Translations under genes and position numbers: made by a program
DNA from: a virus
Virus record (IMG/VR): IMGVR_UViG_3300025087_000001
Coordinates: 91,482-155,481 of that record
Length of the DNA: 64,000 nucleotides
Reading direction: 5' to 3' (one strand)
Shown here: positions 15,465 to 25,505 of the stretch, piece by piece
Position numbering within the stretch: the first letter of the stretch is position 1
Layout: the number at the start of each line of letters is the position of its first letter
The notes under the pieces: model-generated
Seen by the model: only the letters and a program-made list of their open reading frames with translations
Database searches by the model: none
Told to the model about the DNA's origin: nothing

Positions 15465-18400
15465 CTATTTTTTAAGATTCTTAATGATTTTGGACACATA
15501 GAAGTGATTATTAAAATTAGAATCACCTCCCTTAAGTTGGCTTTCCTGTCTGGTATTCTCTGGATTTTGATACCAAGCATGGGCTATATGGTCAGGTTTG
15601 TTTCCAAACTCACTCTGTAAATTATGCCAATGAGAATCTGCCAATTGATGGTCTAAATTAGGATCGTTTTTTAGTTGTTGATCTAATTCATTGGGGGAAA
15701 GTTTTAATAAATGGCCATACCTTTCACCTAATGTTTGGTTTTTATTAAAAACACTTTTAATAGCGTTTTGAGACAGGCTATATTGTCCAAACCTACCTTT
15801 AGGTAAAACATTGTTTTCAACAATAGGATTATTCTTAATATTATGTAACATGTCAGATTTTAAACCATGGTCTGGGGCAATTTTTACTTGGTTTATTTGA
15901 GACTGATCAACAGAAGAAGGTTGCCTGCCAGGTTCTTTGTTTTGACCCATATTGTGGGCTCCCACTAACATTGTTGATAGGGCGGCTCCTGTTGCAATAG
16001 CTTTTCTCCAACTTTTCTGTAAAATACCGTTTCTTTTATGCCATTTAGTTTGGGATTTATCTAAAGATGGACTACAATATCCATCAATCCTTTCTTCGTC
16101 ACCACAAATAATACATCTTGGGTGTCCATTTGGGTGCGTCCACTGAGCAGCTTTAAATTTGTGTTTTCTTTTGGCCTCAGCTTTTTCTTTATTTTTCTTA
16201 ATTATTTCACCTTCTTCATCTGCGTTAATTTTAGATTTAGTCAAATCATTTTCTATATTTTCGCCGGCTGCCAGCCTACCCCCTTTACCATATATTCGCT
16301 GTTTCCAGTTTATCTTACGATCAAGTCCTTCTTTGTTAGGTAATTTTTGCCAATTAGCATGTAAAAAATTATGTGGCTTAACGATGTACTCCTGCTCTCT
16401 CGGGATTAACTCATCGTATTCTTTAATATCTCTATCAATTGAATTCGGTATGTAATTATGAATAGCACTTTCTGGTATCCAAGCAGAATGAACTGTACTT
16501 TTCGTACCATCGTCGTCAATACTGTCGGCAAAATCATTAGCTATATTGTAGTTTGGCGTCCAAGATGATAGTGATGTATTGTGTGTGTCCGAATCAGTCT
16601 CAGTACCCCTATGCATTAAAAACATTCTCTCCCCAGTTTTAGGATGTTTTTTTACTTCTGTTTGAGAATGTAGCTTATGAAAAAACCTCTGTTTGGCTTT
16701 ATTGGTGGCTTCTGGGATATTTTCCCTAGGTTGCTGCTCTGATACCCAATTGATCATAGTATTAGTCTCTTGAGGTCTTAATTGTTTTTTGGGATTACCC
16801 ATTTTACTTTGAAGACTTCCTTTCTGCAAATCGTTTTCTAAATCCATAGCCTTCTTAATATGATCTGATTTTTTCAATTCTTCAAAAAATTTATCGAAAT
16901 ATGGTGCCAATTTTTCTTTTTGTTCCTTGGTACACCACATTAAACCTTCGCTGCCACCAGATAAATATGTATTTTCTCTGTCTTTGGATTTTAATTTATA
17001 ACTAATATATCCTTCAAAAGCTCTGGCGAATAATTCCTTAGGTGACATCCAATAGCTAGGCTTTTCCTTAATTCCGTGTTTAGCTAAATCATTAAGAGCA
17101 TCACGGGTAGAGTCTTTAAAGCTTTTCCAAGCATCTGATTTAACCAATTCTTTCATAGATTCTTGAACCGGAGATTTATCACCCATATTCCAAACAGCAG
17201 ATTCGGATAAGAATTGATTTTCTGGGTGAGCATTTACACCATGAGTTTTGGATAAAATATTGTCTAAAAAATGGCCCCATTCATGAGCCAATGATCCGAC
17301 ACCTTTCGACCTAGTTAAATTAATAGCAATTTCTTTTGGTTCATAATGAGCTAAAGCAGTTCCGTGGCCTCTGGCTCCAATTGCTAACCCTAACCTACCA
17401 TTAAATGAAATCATTTTTTCGGGTAAGTCTAATATATCTGCCAAATCCTTAAAGGCTTCGGAAGACATTTTCAAATGGTGTTTTCTTTCTTCGTCAGTAA
17501 CACTATTTCCCCACTGTAAACCCTTCATTTCACAGGATTTTATAATAAAATTAGCTTGGTCTTCTTCGGTAGTTAATTTAGTATCTGGGCCAGTTCTTTT
17601 AGCGTCTTGAGTATAGATCTCGGCTACAGAAAACTTTTTAGATTTTTTACCTTCTGAGACTATTTCAAAAACTTTACTTAAAGACTTTCCTTCCACCAAG
17701 TCTTTTATTTTTCTTACGCCCTCTTCGGTATAAAATTCAGCCATAGCAGCTTGTCTAGTTTCCTTAAGCATATAACCAACACTTAACCCATCCTGATCGG
17801 ATTCAGGTAGTGTTCTAGCAAAAGCATTTACTAAATCCTCAACGTCTTGACCAACAGAGCCCTTTGTTTTTCTAAAATTTAAGGTTTTATTTACATAGGG
17901 AACTAAGAAGTCGTCGGAACCTCTTACATAGTTTTCAGAAGCCCTGTTTTCTTTAATCTTAGCAACAATTTCTTTTTGGATAGCTGAAATAACGTCGGTA
18001 AATAATAAGTCTTTTTGTTTAGACAGCTCTTGAACTCTATTTCTAACATATTCAAAAGTTTCCAAATACATTTCTTTTTGAACTTCGTGTTTTGGACTAG
18101 CAGGAAATCTATTTAAAATTTGGTTGGCTACATAGGGGATAATTGGATTGTCCTTAGCTACATCGTCTATTAGATTGATAGGGAATTGTTTCAATAGGTT
18201 TTTAACGGTAATATCGGATATTTCGGCAGTTCCCATATCTTTAATAGAGCTATATTGTCTTTTATGTCTAGCTGAGCCTTTTATATCTTTACCCAAGTTA
18301 GAAACCTTGGATTTACGAGCGTTTACATATTCTTCTTGTTTTTCTTCTGAGGTTTCGGAAATTTCTTGTCTTGGTGACTCAACAACTTCTTTCGTTTGTT

Positions 18401-18707
18401 CTGTTTCTTCCTGGGGCTTTGATACTTGAGGCTCTGGAGATTTTACTTCATGAGGAGTTTTAATATCTGAAACTGGTTTTTGAACTTCTGGAGGTTGTTT
18501 AGGCTGCTCATTAGTTTTTGGCTCATGCCCCTGAGCAACATAGTCCCAACCATCTTGGGTTTTGATATAGTCTTTTCCATCCCAAGTTCTGGTTTCGCCG
18601 ATATTAGCTTTTTTACCACCTTTGAAGAGATCGGAAATATGTTGTTTCTGAAGATCTTGCTCTATTACTTCTTCTATTTTTTCTAGTAAATCCTGTAACT
18701 TATCCAT
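15465..18707 (-). CDS. Polyvalent protein: metallopeptidase-like domain plus ADP-ribosyltransferase-like domain
   Basis: A 1080-aa multidomain protein, probably packaged in the virion and injected. Residues 1-160 are charged and disordered. Around residues 440-620 lies a domain with the zinc-peptidase motif HEWGHFLDN (His475-Glu476...His479), resembling the LPD1-type domain of phage polyvalent proteins. Residues ~690-780 show the three signatures of an ADP-ribosyltransferase: MHRGT (Arg700), SLSSWT (712-717) and REQEYIV (the E-x-E pair Glu771/Glu773). A CIICGDEERIDGYC cysteine module follows near residue 895, then a hydrophobic segment (ATGAALSTMLVGA). The likely targets are host proteins on entry. 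That is inference from the family. Confidence 0.8.
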   Translation of the reverse strand: MDKLQDLLEKIEEVIEQDLQKQHISDLFKGGKKANIGETRTWDGKDYIKTQDGWDYVAQGHEPKTNEQPKQPPEVQKPVSDIKTPHEVKSPEPQVSKPQEETEQTKEVVESPRQEISETSEEKQEEYVNARKSKVSNLGKDIKGSARHKRQYSSIKDMGTAEISDITVKNLLKQFPINLIDDVAKDNPIIPYVANQILNRFPASPKHEVQKEMYLETFEYVRNRVQELSKQKDLLFTDVISAIQKEIVAKIKENRASENYVRGSDDFLVPYVNKTLNFRKTKGSVGQDVEDLVNAFARTLPESDQDGLSVGYMLKETRQAAMAEFYTEEGVRKIKDLVEGKSLSKVFEIVSEGKKSKKFSVAEIYTQDAKRTGPDTKLTTEEDQANFIIKSCEMKGLQWGNSVTDEERKHHLKMSSEAFKDLADILDLPEKMISFNGRLGLAIGARGHGTALAHYEPKEIAINLTRSKGVGSLAHEWGHFLDNILSKTHGVNAHPENQFLSESAVWNMGDKSPVQESMKELVKSDAWKSFKDSTRDALNDLAKHGIKEKPSYWMSPKELFARAFEGYISYKLKSKDRENTYLSGGSEGLMWCTKEQKEKLAPYFDKFFEELKKSDHIKKAMDLENDLQKGSLQSKMGNPKKQLRPQETNTMINWVSEQQPRENIPEATNKAKQRFFHKLHSQTEVKKHPKTGERMFLMHRGTETDSDTHNTSLSSWTPNYNIANDFADSIDDDGTKSTVHSAWIPESAIHNYIPNSIDRDIKEYDELIPREQEYIVKPHNFLHANWQKLPNKEGLDRKINWKQRIYGKGGRLAAGENIENDLTKSKINADEEGEIIKKNKEKAEAKRKHKFKAAQWTHPNGHPRCIICGDEERIDGYCSPSLDKSQTKWHKRNGILQKSWRKAIATGAALSTMLVGAHNMGQNKEPGRQPSSVDQSQINQVKIAPDHGLKSDMLHNIKNNPIVENNVLPKGRFGQYSLSQNAIKSVFNKNQTLGERYGHLLKLSPNELDQQLKNDPNLDHQLADSHWHNLQSEFGNKPDHIAHAWYQNPENTRQESQLKGGDSNFNNHFYVSKIIKNLKK

Positions 18708-18754
18708 TTTAATAAATCCTCACAATAGATTATAGATTAAGATTTAATAGATAG

Positions 18755-21562
18755 CTAATAACCTAAGCTCTTCCTTAATTCTACCACATTCTTAAGCAAA
18801 TGGTTAACTTCTAAATTCTTTTGTTTGCCTAAGAAGTAAGCTAATTCCGTTTTTAACAATAAATCAGCTATTTGCATAGTTTTTTGCATTATTTTAGGTC
18901 TTAGGTCAAGGGTATGGGCTGGGTGAGATTCGGCTACAATAGGTTTGTTTTCTAATAGGAGGTCATGACTATGGCTCTCTACCTTATTAGCAGATAGATT
19001 TTCGTCAGCCCTGTTTTTATATTCACCAGCATATGGCTTTGAGTTAAAACTAATAGCTTCGGGTTTTAATTGATTTTTTAAACTATTGTATTTAATAGTA
19101 GGATCAATTTGTCGCATCCTATCTAAATGCTGAGTAGCTAATGTTTTATGGCTATTTGCTAAACTAAATCTAGTACCCATATGAGGATCGTCAAAAGCAC
19201 CTTGATCTAGATTATTACTATGGTGAGCGTGGTACATATTATTGTGAAAATTAAAAGCATTTTGGTGATTTTCAAAATCATCTGCATTTCCCTTCTTACT
19301 CATGAAAACTTCCCTACCTTCGTCATCTAATGGTAAGCTATCAGCTTTAGATGGTAAAAAACCCATCTTACGAGGTACTTTCTTGTAACTATCATTGTAG
19401 ACAGAATGGGCTTTATCGGCTCCAGTATGGGCGGCTTTACTTTCAGGAGAATGGGTAGATACCTTCTCAACACCGTGTTTTTTAGCTTCTTTGATAACTA
19501 AATTTAATAAATTTTCACGCCAATCTTTATGGTGTTGAATTATCTTATCCATGTGTCCAGCCTTATCATGGGCTCCTTCTCTTTTTAAATAATCCCTAGC
19601 AGTGGACCCGAAGTCGCTTTGTAATTCATCTGTAAGCCAGTGTTTTGGATTACTTGTGTCAACCCGAGCCCATCCAATAGTATTTAAGTTAGTTGGGTGA
19701 CCGCTTCTTTGAGAAACCTCTTGTACTTTCTTAAAAGTATCGTACAATTCAGGATCTTCCTTTAGCTTAGATAAAGATTCTGGACTATGGTCTAATCTAA
19801 AAACCACCTGCTCATTACCATTGGTTCTCTGCATTCCATCCCAATTCCGATAGGATACGTTGTATTTGGTTTTAGGAATTTGGTCTATCTTTTCTTGAAT
19901 TTCCTTAGAAGAAAGCTTCCCTTGGTTTCCAAATATTTGCTTCCAAGTATCTTTTAAATTAGGAAACATTTTGTGCATTTTACCTACATCAATAGAACCA
20001 CCGTTTTGATCTGCATAATCCTTAAGCATTTCATGTTGGTGTAGATTTTCGCCGTATTCATGTTCGTGAGTTCTTTTTGGTACAGACTGGTCCAAAAAGT
20101 CTTTATTGTTATCCTCTTCTTCTTGGGCCTGTTCTAGGGCTTTATTATCTTCCCTAGCTCTTCTTTTTTCTCTAAGCTGCTTTACAATCGGTGAGTGTTC
20201 TTTAATATGATTGGGAATATAATCTTCGTTTTCTAAAGAATTATCAAAATGATCGTCCATAATGCCGTCTATATAATCCTGAGCTCTTTCGTCTATAACT
20301 TGATCATAGCCCTCATAGACATGATCTGGGAGATTCCCATTTTCTTCATATTCCGCAATATCCTCATCACTCATACCATCGTTTCTATTATCACTAAGAT
20401 ATTCACCTATCGAATAATCATTCCTAGCTTTTTCAGTACCCTCTTCAAAAGAATCTTCCCAAACAAAATCTCTATTTTCTTCTTTTAAAAAATCCTTCAA
20501 ATGTTCTGAGTCATAACCATGATGACTATCGTCGTTATACCATTTTTCCAACATTTTAGAGCCATATTTAGGATCTATTTTTTCATTGTGGTACAGTTTG
20601 ATCTTAGAGTCAGTATCTCCATGTCTCATAATATGGTCTATTTGATGGTCTTTTAATTTATCGTAACCAGCAAATTTAGCACTTAATTGTGGGCTATGAT
20701 TAATTCCATCTCTCCATGCGTCCCAATTATCATCCTCATTCCAATTATCCTTAGCCTTCTGAATATCTTCTTCACTTACCCCACCCTCTCTCAGGCTTTC
20801 TTCATCAAATTCGTCATTGTGGTGTCCACCAGTTATACCTAAGGTTTTATCGATAAATTCGTGACGTTCGTTTTCAGGTATTTTATCTAATAACCTCCCT
20901 GCCGTCTCACTACTAATCTGATGGGTAGGCGAACTTTCTAAGATTTTTAAAGCATCTCCACCGTGTAAATTTGGATTAGCGGCCAGTTTTGAAATAACAC
21001 CACTATCTAAACCACCTAGAGATTTGTTATTGTGGAGTAAATGGTTTTTAATTAAATTATCGTCAAAATGTTGATGGTCAATATAATCACTTAACTTATC
21101 AGGATGTTTAGCTGCGATTTTATATAGGTGCTCTTTTTCCAAGCTATCTGGATTTATCTCCGATACTTGAGGTGTCCAGTACTTATCTTTAGGATTACTT
21201 CCAAAAGACTTTGGATTCTCAATAAACTTATGTATAGTGGAACTAGGTAGCTTATATCGCCTAATTAGTTTATTGATATTTTCTGAATTAGGGTTCCCAT
21301 ATTCAGACTTTTTACCGCTATTTTTTAATCTTTTTAGATACTTGTTTAAAACCTTTGCGTTGTTTTCTGGTGTATTGTGTTTGTTTTTTAAATATGGCTC
21401 TGGAACCGCATCGGCAGTAAGGTCGTCATGATAATGCCCAGAAAGCATATTGACATATTCCTCGGGAGTAAACAGGTCGGATTTAATATGTTTCCTAACT
21501 TTTGTATGGTTAATAGATTTATCGGGATTCAATATAGGGTGTTTTATTTTTCTAACTGCCAT
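18755..21562 (-). CDS. Large polyvalent virion-module protein with an EIQSD-like domain
   Basis: A 935-aa, His/Asn/Asp-rich protein. Residues ~80-480 are made of short helical segments resembling degenerate repeats (for example HLYKIAAKHPDKLSDYIDHQ). Near residue 645 IGWARVD and WLTDELQSDFGSTARDYLK match the GWxR ... EIQSDW pattern common in phage large polyvalent proteins, followed by the usual long helix and a strand (NLVIKEAKKHGVEKVSTHS). The function of that domain is unknown. It is encoded between two other polyvalent-type genes and is likely a packaged protein. No complete catalytic signature was seen. Confidence 0.7.
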   Translation of the reverse strand: MAVRKIKHPILNPDKSINHTKVRKHIKSDLFTPEEYVNMLSGHYHDDLTADAVPEPYLKNKHNTPENNAKVLNKYLKRLKNSGKKSEYGNPNSENINKLIRRYKLPSSTIHKFIENPKSFGSNPKDKYWTPQVSEINPDSLEKEHLYKIAAKHPDKLSDYIDHQHFDDNLIKNHLLHNNKSLGGLDSGVISKLAANPNLHGGDALKILESSPTHQISSETAGRLLDKIPENERHEFIDKTLGITGGHHNDEFDEESLREGGVSEEDIQKAKDNWNEDDNWDAWRDGINHSPQLSAKFAGYDKLKDHQIDHIMRHGDTDSKIKLYHNEKIDPKYGSKMLEKWYNDDSHHGYDSEHLKDFLKEENRDFVWEDSFEEGTEKARNDYSIGEYLSDNRNDGMSDEDIAEYEENGNLPDHVYEGYDQVIDERAQDYIDGIMDDHFDNSLENEDYIPNHIKEHSPIVKQLREKRRAREDNKALEQAQEEEDNNKDFLDQSVPKRTHEHEYGENLHQHEMLKDYADQNGGSIDVGKMHKMFPNLKDTWKQIFGNQGKLSSKEIQEKIDQIPKTKYNVSYRNWDGMQRTNGNEQVVFRLDHSPESLSKLKEDPELYDTFKKVQEVSQRSGHPTNLNTIGWARVDTSNPKHWLTDELQSDFGSTARDYLKREGAHDKAGHMDKIIQHHKDWRENLLNLVIKEAKKHGVEKVSTHSPESKAAHTGADKAHSVYNDSYKKVPRKMGFLPSKADSLPLDDEGREVFMSKKGNADDFENHQNAFNFHNNMYHAHHSNNLDQGAFDDPHMGTRFSLANSHKTLATQHLDRMRQIDPTIKYNSLKNQLKPEAISFNSKPYAGEYKNRADENLSANKVESHSHDLLLENKPIVAESHPAHTLDLRPKIMQKTMQIADLLLKTELAYFLGKQKNLEVNHLLKNVVELRKSLGY

Positions 21563-21564
21563 AA

Positions 21565-22776
21565 CTACCTCAAGGACATTTTCAATTTTGCCAAAAACTT
21601 AGGATCGTGGTGTCCAAATTCATTAGCGTATTGTTCTGCACTACTGTGAATCTGTTTATTACTGTTGTGATCAAAACTAGTAGTTCTTTTAAAATCCATC
21701 GGATGCATTGGAACTTCTTTTTCAATTGGCATTTTTTCAAACATCCCGACCACATTTTTCATGGTATCGCCTAAGCTAGAATTATAGATTCCATGGTAAC
21801 CAGCATTTCTAATAGCATTGTGGAAATCTTCTTTTCTAACTACACCAGGATTGGTCTGTCTTTTCTGAGCAATTTCTTCAGCTTGACTCCACAAATTATG
21901 ACTATCTTTGCCAATATCATAAAGTTTTTTACTACCTAAAGAAGTAATGTATTTACTTTTAGATCCAGATGTTACAATATGTTCTGGCTCAGTATTTTCT
22001 AAATAAAAGAAAGACATTGGATGTTCCGGTTTACCTTGTTTAGCTTCGGAACCTATTCCCCTGACCCCGTGATGTTCTGGATCCAATTCGGTTAATCCTT
22101 GTTGGGGGGAGTAGTGGATCAATTTAGTATCTGGATTATGGTCTTCTAAAGGATGCTTATCCTGATTTTTACATAAATAAAATCCATTTTTAGCATAAAA
22201 CTCTGATTTGTTAATCTTAGTAGGTTTCATTTTTAACATAGATTCGGACATCGGATATAGATTTTCGTGATCCATGTTGTGTTGGAAAACCATACCGTCT
22301 TTTGTTTCGGAATAATTATCATTTGGCTTAACTTTAGGAATATCTGTTCCAGTTCCTTTCATATGTTGACCGGCATTTGGGCCTGAATGGAAGTGAAGTT
22401 CGCTGTTTAGTCCTGAAGAATATAGGCTTGATTCTTGTCCAAGTGCTTGAACTAATTGGTGTAAATGAGGTATTGATCTAATATGTGGATTGTGAATTAA
22501 AATACTTTTTTCTTTATCTCCATATTTTCCCTCAATCTCATCCACCCCATACATTTCGTGAGCATCATAACCCTTGTCTCTCAAAAGATCTAAGACATCC
22601 TCATGAGTCATTTTGGTTTTAGTAGGGTATCTGGGATTTTCAGTGGAAAATATAAAGTGAGGTTGTCGATTTAAAATAGCATTGGGTTTTTCACCAATAC
22701 TTTTATGTAAATTGTTGATAAAATTGAGTTTATCTTCTTTTTGCTTTTCGATTGTTTTAAGTAGTAGTTTGTACAT
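21565..22776 (-). CDS. Polyvalent-type virion-module protein
   Basis: A 403-aa protein. Residues ~55-140 contain a GYDAHEMYGV ... ALGQESSLY arrangement seen in phage proteins of the DUF3293-like type. Residues ~205-350 begin with LIHYSPQQGLTELDPEHHG and contain SFFYLENTEPEHIV, a layout typical of a polyvalent-protein domain encoded next to EIQSD-domain proteins. The start lies 20 nt inside the end of the upstream endonuclease gene and uses a GAGG within it. It is probably co-packaged with the 935- and 1080-aa proteins. Function is unknown. Confidence 0.6.
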   Translation of the reverse strand: MYKLLLKTIEKQKEDKLNFINNLHKSIGEKPNAILNRQPHFIFSTENPRYPTKTKMTHEDVLDLLRDKGYDAHEMYGVDEIEGKYGDKEKSILIHNPHIRSIPHLHQLVQALGQESSLYSSGLNSELHFHSGPNAGQHMKGTGTDIPKVKPNDNYSETKDGMVFQHNMDHENLYPMSESMLKMKPTKINKSEFYAKNGFYLCKNQDKHPLEDHNPDTKLIHYSPQQGLTELDPEHHGVRGIGSEAKQGKPEHPMSFFYLENTEPEHIVTSGSKSKYITSLGSKKLYDIGKDSHNLWSQAEEIAQKRQTNPGVVRKEDFHNAIRNAGYHGIYNSSLGDTMKNVVGMFEKMPIEKEVPMHPMDFKRTTSFDHNSNKQIHSSAEQYANEFGHHDPKFLAKLKMSLR

Positions 22777-24625
22777 ATTTCCTCACAAATAACCTCTGAC
22801 CAGCATCGTAAATCTTATACCATTTTAATTCATTGGCATATTCACGTTCTTTAAGCTTCCTCTCATCCATATTAGCCCGACACCTTCTACGATTAAAGGT
22901 ATCAAACTTATCCGTCCATTCCCAACCTAAAGTATCGTGAGAGTGTTGGAATCCCAATTGCTCTAAAAATTTACCAGTTCCATACTTTAAATCAACCCAA
23001 TAATAAACTTCTTTAAAACTCTCATTTCTTTCTAAATATTTTAATAACTTAGAGAACCCACCAATAATTCTAGTATTCAAATCTGTACAGAATCTTTCAA
23101 CTTTAAGGGTGTTTTTATCGTAAATCTTATAACTTAGCACACTCTTAAGATTGCCATTATAATACAGACCTATGTGTTTTCCCGAAAAATAGCCCTTTAA
23201 ATGGCACCTAGTTAGGAATTCTTTAGCGTCCTCAGTTTTTACTTCTTTAATTTCAGTTTTACGACCGTAGATAGTTGCAATATTAGTATTTGTCTTATTA
23301 TTCACAATAGACTTGACTATTTCAGGATTTTTATAAATATCGTTTTCACGGAATTGGAGAATTTGCAGACCTAACTCCTCATATTTTTGTCTCATGGTAA
23401 AATGATAGTAACTATCGTCCACCTCTTTTTCACAGTGCCAATACAAACCATCAACGTTTAAATATAAAATGTCACTTATTTTGAAATCCGGCTTATAGTT
23501 TAATGTGAGGTGTGCTTTTTGATTATAATTCTCTAGCCCCAAAAGCTTATTGGTATACAGTTCTAAACTAGTAAATCTATCTATACTGATTTTAGCCAAA
23601 AAAGAGTGTAATTCTTCATAGGTGGAGAAGGAATTCCTCTTAAACAAAGACCAAGTAAAAGAATGTGATAATTTGTATTGTTCCGCCAATTCATCGATCG
23701 TTTGCCCAAAAATACAAGTCTGGTTCCCCCTGCTTATATTAGTTTCTATCCTAAGCTTTCTTTTGAGCGCATGGCTTTTGTGTAGGTTAAACTTATGAAT
23801 ATAATATTCAACCAACCACATACTAATATTTTCCTGTTCGGCTATTTCGATAATTCTAGTATTCTCTACAATATACTTTTGATATAGCCATTCTTTATCT
23901 TTAACATTACTGTTATTTTTTTGTAAAAAACTACCCTTCTGCTCGGTACTCTTTTTAAAACCATACTTAATCCGATAAAGCCTAGCCATTCTAATGGTTG
24001 ACCCAGCCTCCTTAGCAACCTCAATTATAGTCTTGTTTTCTGAAATATATTTTTGGTAAAACCATTCTGGATTTTTTAGTAAATCCCATTGCGTGTCTTT
24101 ATTAGTATTTAACTTAGTCCACATTTCTTTCGTTTTCTTTGTGCCTATTTTATCCATACACTTTCTAATTTTAAATTCACTTATTTTAAGAATATTTGCC
24201 ACCTCTAAAGCTGTCTTATTTTGATTAATATACAATTCAATAATATCTTTATAGGGAATATTGTCGTCGGCTACTTTTTTTCGGTATTGCCTATATCGAT
24301 CGTCCACATCAACATTGTGATCGGACAATATCCTTGCAACAGACGATACATTGGTGTTATATTTTTTAGCTATTTCAGGAGTAAGCATTTTATTAACCAA
24401 ATAGTCGTCAATTAACTTTTGATGATCTATTCTTCGATTTGATCTCGAAACATTTTGGTGTTTTAACTCTAAGGGTTTAGTAATATTGTATTTCTTGAGA
24501 TATCTTATAATACTAGTGTGGCCACAATTCAATTCCTTAGCTGTTTCGGGTATAGTCTTGTTTTGGTTTAGATATAAATCTATTAGTCGGTCTTTATCTA
24601 TTAGTATTTTGATTCCCCTACCCAT
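22757..24625 (-). CDS. VSR-like homing endonuclease with HTH repeats and a GNAT-like tail
   Basis: A 622-aa free-standing endonuclease. Residues 1-~310 hold five or six helix-turn-helix repeats (patterns such as LYLNQNKTIPETAKEL and YISENKTIIEVAKEA). Residues ~345-450 form a nuclease domain related to VSR/EDxHD enzymes, with DFKISDILYLNVDGLYWHCE and LGLQILQFRENDIY. The C-terminal ~160 residues (GGFSKLLKYL, FLEQLGF) resemble an acetyltransferase fold found in related phage proteins. It has its own leaderless promoter inside a late operon and runs 20 nt into the next gene, both typical of a mobile insertion. Confidence 0.82.
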   Translation of the reverse strand: MGRGIKILIDKDRLIDLYLNQNKTIPETAKELNCGHTSIIRYLKKYNITKPLELKHQNVSRSNRRIDHQKLIDDYLVNKMLTPEIAKKYNTNVSSVARILSDHNVDVDDRYRQYRKKVADDNIPYKDIIELYINQNKTALEVANILKISEFKIRKCMDKIGTKKTKEMWTKLNTNKDTQWDLLKNPEWFYQKYISENKTIIEVAKEAGSTIRMARLYRIKYGFKKSTEQKGSFLQKNNSNVKDKEWLYQKYIVENTRIIEIAEQENISMWLVEYYIHKFNLHKSHALKRKLRIETNISRGNQTCIFGQTIDELAEQYKLSHSFTWSLFKRNSFSTYEELHSFLAKISIDRFTSLELYTNKLLGLENYNQKAHLTLNYKPDFKISDILYLNVDGLYWHCEKEVDDSYYHFTMRQKYEELGLQILQFRENDIYKNPEIVKSIVNNKTNTNIATIYGRKTEIKEVKTEDAKEFLTRCHLKGYFSGKHIGLYYNGNLKSVLSYKIYDKNTLKVERFCTDLNTRIIGGFSKLLKYLERNESFKEVYYWVDLKYGTGKFLEQLGFQHSHDTLGWEWTDKFDTFNRRRCRANMDERKLKEREYANELKWYKIYDAGQRLFVRKYVQTTT

Positions 24626-24630
24626 ACCTT

Positions 24631-24641
24631 ATTATACCATA
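24631..24641 (-). promoter_or_regulatory. Extended -10 promoter giving a leaderless endonuclease mRNA
   Basis: The minus strand reads TATGG then TATAAT (24636 to 24631), followed by AAGGT and the ATG at 24625. The TATAAT is a perfect -10. The 5-nt gap to the start codon leaves no room for a leader. Confidence 0.75.
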
Positions 24642-24685
24642 CTTTACGAATAAGTCCACATATTTATACTATAAATAAAATTACT

Positions 24686-25504
24686 TTATACGTTTGAAAG
24701 GTAATATTTTTGAAAAAACTTAGCCTTAACTTGACCCATCATTTTAGCTTTCTTTTCTTCTAACATTTGAATTCTGGGTTGGTAGGTTTGGTTACCGGGC
24801 CCACTTGAAGATTGTGCAAGAGAATCTTGGCTAATACTCGTACTGTTGTATTTTATTTGGGCTTGTTTTGCGCTTAAAATATCGATAGCCGCTATCATAC
24901 CTATAATTTCATTAACTATTTTAGGAACCTGGCCTTCTATGTGACTTAATCCAACCGTGTAGGTAACTGTCCAGAAAGCAGGAAGCCAAGAGAATCCATT
25001 TATAGCTTGTAAAAAAACTAACCCGGCGTTATTTTGACTTCCATCTACAAGAGAATTAGCGCCTAATAAGGCTAAAATAGGTAGTAAATTCAATTGCCGC
25101 CTATGTGACTGACCCATATCTACCCACGAAGCTGGTAATCTAAATATATTCTCACCATTACTTGAAACTACCGATAAATCTTCAACTGAAATTATGGGCC
25201 CATGTTGGGTTTTCATATAGAGAAACTTTGCATAAAGTGCTCGGTCGTATGGAATCCTTTCTTTCATCTGTACTTTATTTACAAAAAGCTTACTTTCTGA
25301 TTCAAAAGTATTTACAGCATATTCGATAAGTATTTTTAAATCATCCGAAGAGTAATCTGAAAGATCAATTCCCTTCAAATAAAGCAATTTTAATTTATCC
25401 GGTGTTATTAAGGGCTCACACCTACCCAATAAATCAGACGTAGCCGAACTGATAACGGGATAAACATTATTTGTAATTTCCTTAGAAATAGTATAGTCAG
25501 CCAT
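24686..25504 (-). CDS. Putative head-tail connector or neck protein
   Basis: A 272-aa protein, mostly helical at the N-terminus (SDDLKILIEYAVNTFESESK), with a hydrophobic middle (NLLPILALLGANSLVDG, IVNEIIGMIAAIDIL) and a basic C-terminus. It is the second gene of the late minus-strand operon and begins 1 nt after the stop of the 135-aa gene. I start it at the ATG at 25504, which is preceded by GGAGG, and not at an in-frame TTG six codons upstream. Position suggests a virion component. No family was recognised. Confidence 0.6.
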   Translation of the reverse strand: MADYTISKEITNNVYPVISSATSDLLGRCEPLITPDKLKLLYLKGIDLSDYSSDDLKILIEYAVNTFESESKLFVNKVQMKERIPYDRALYAKFLYMKTQHGPIISVEDLSVVSSNGENIFRLPASWVDMGQSHRRQLNLLPILALLGANSLVDGSQNNAGLVFLQAINGFSWLPAFWTVTYTVGLSHIEGQVPKIVNEIIGMIAAIDILSAKQAQIKYNSTSISQDSLAQSSSGPGNQTYQPRIQMLEEKKAKMMGQVKAKFFQKYYLSNV

Positions 25505-25505
25505 C

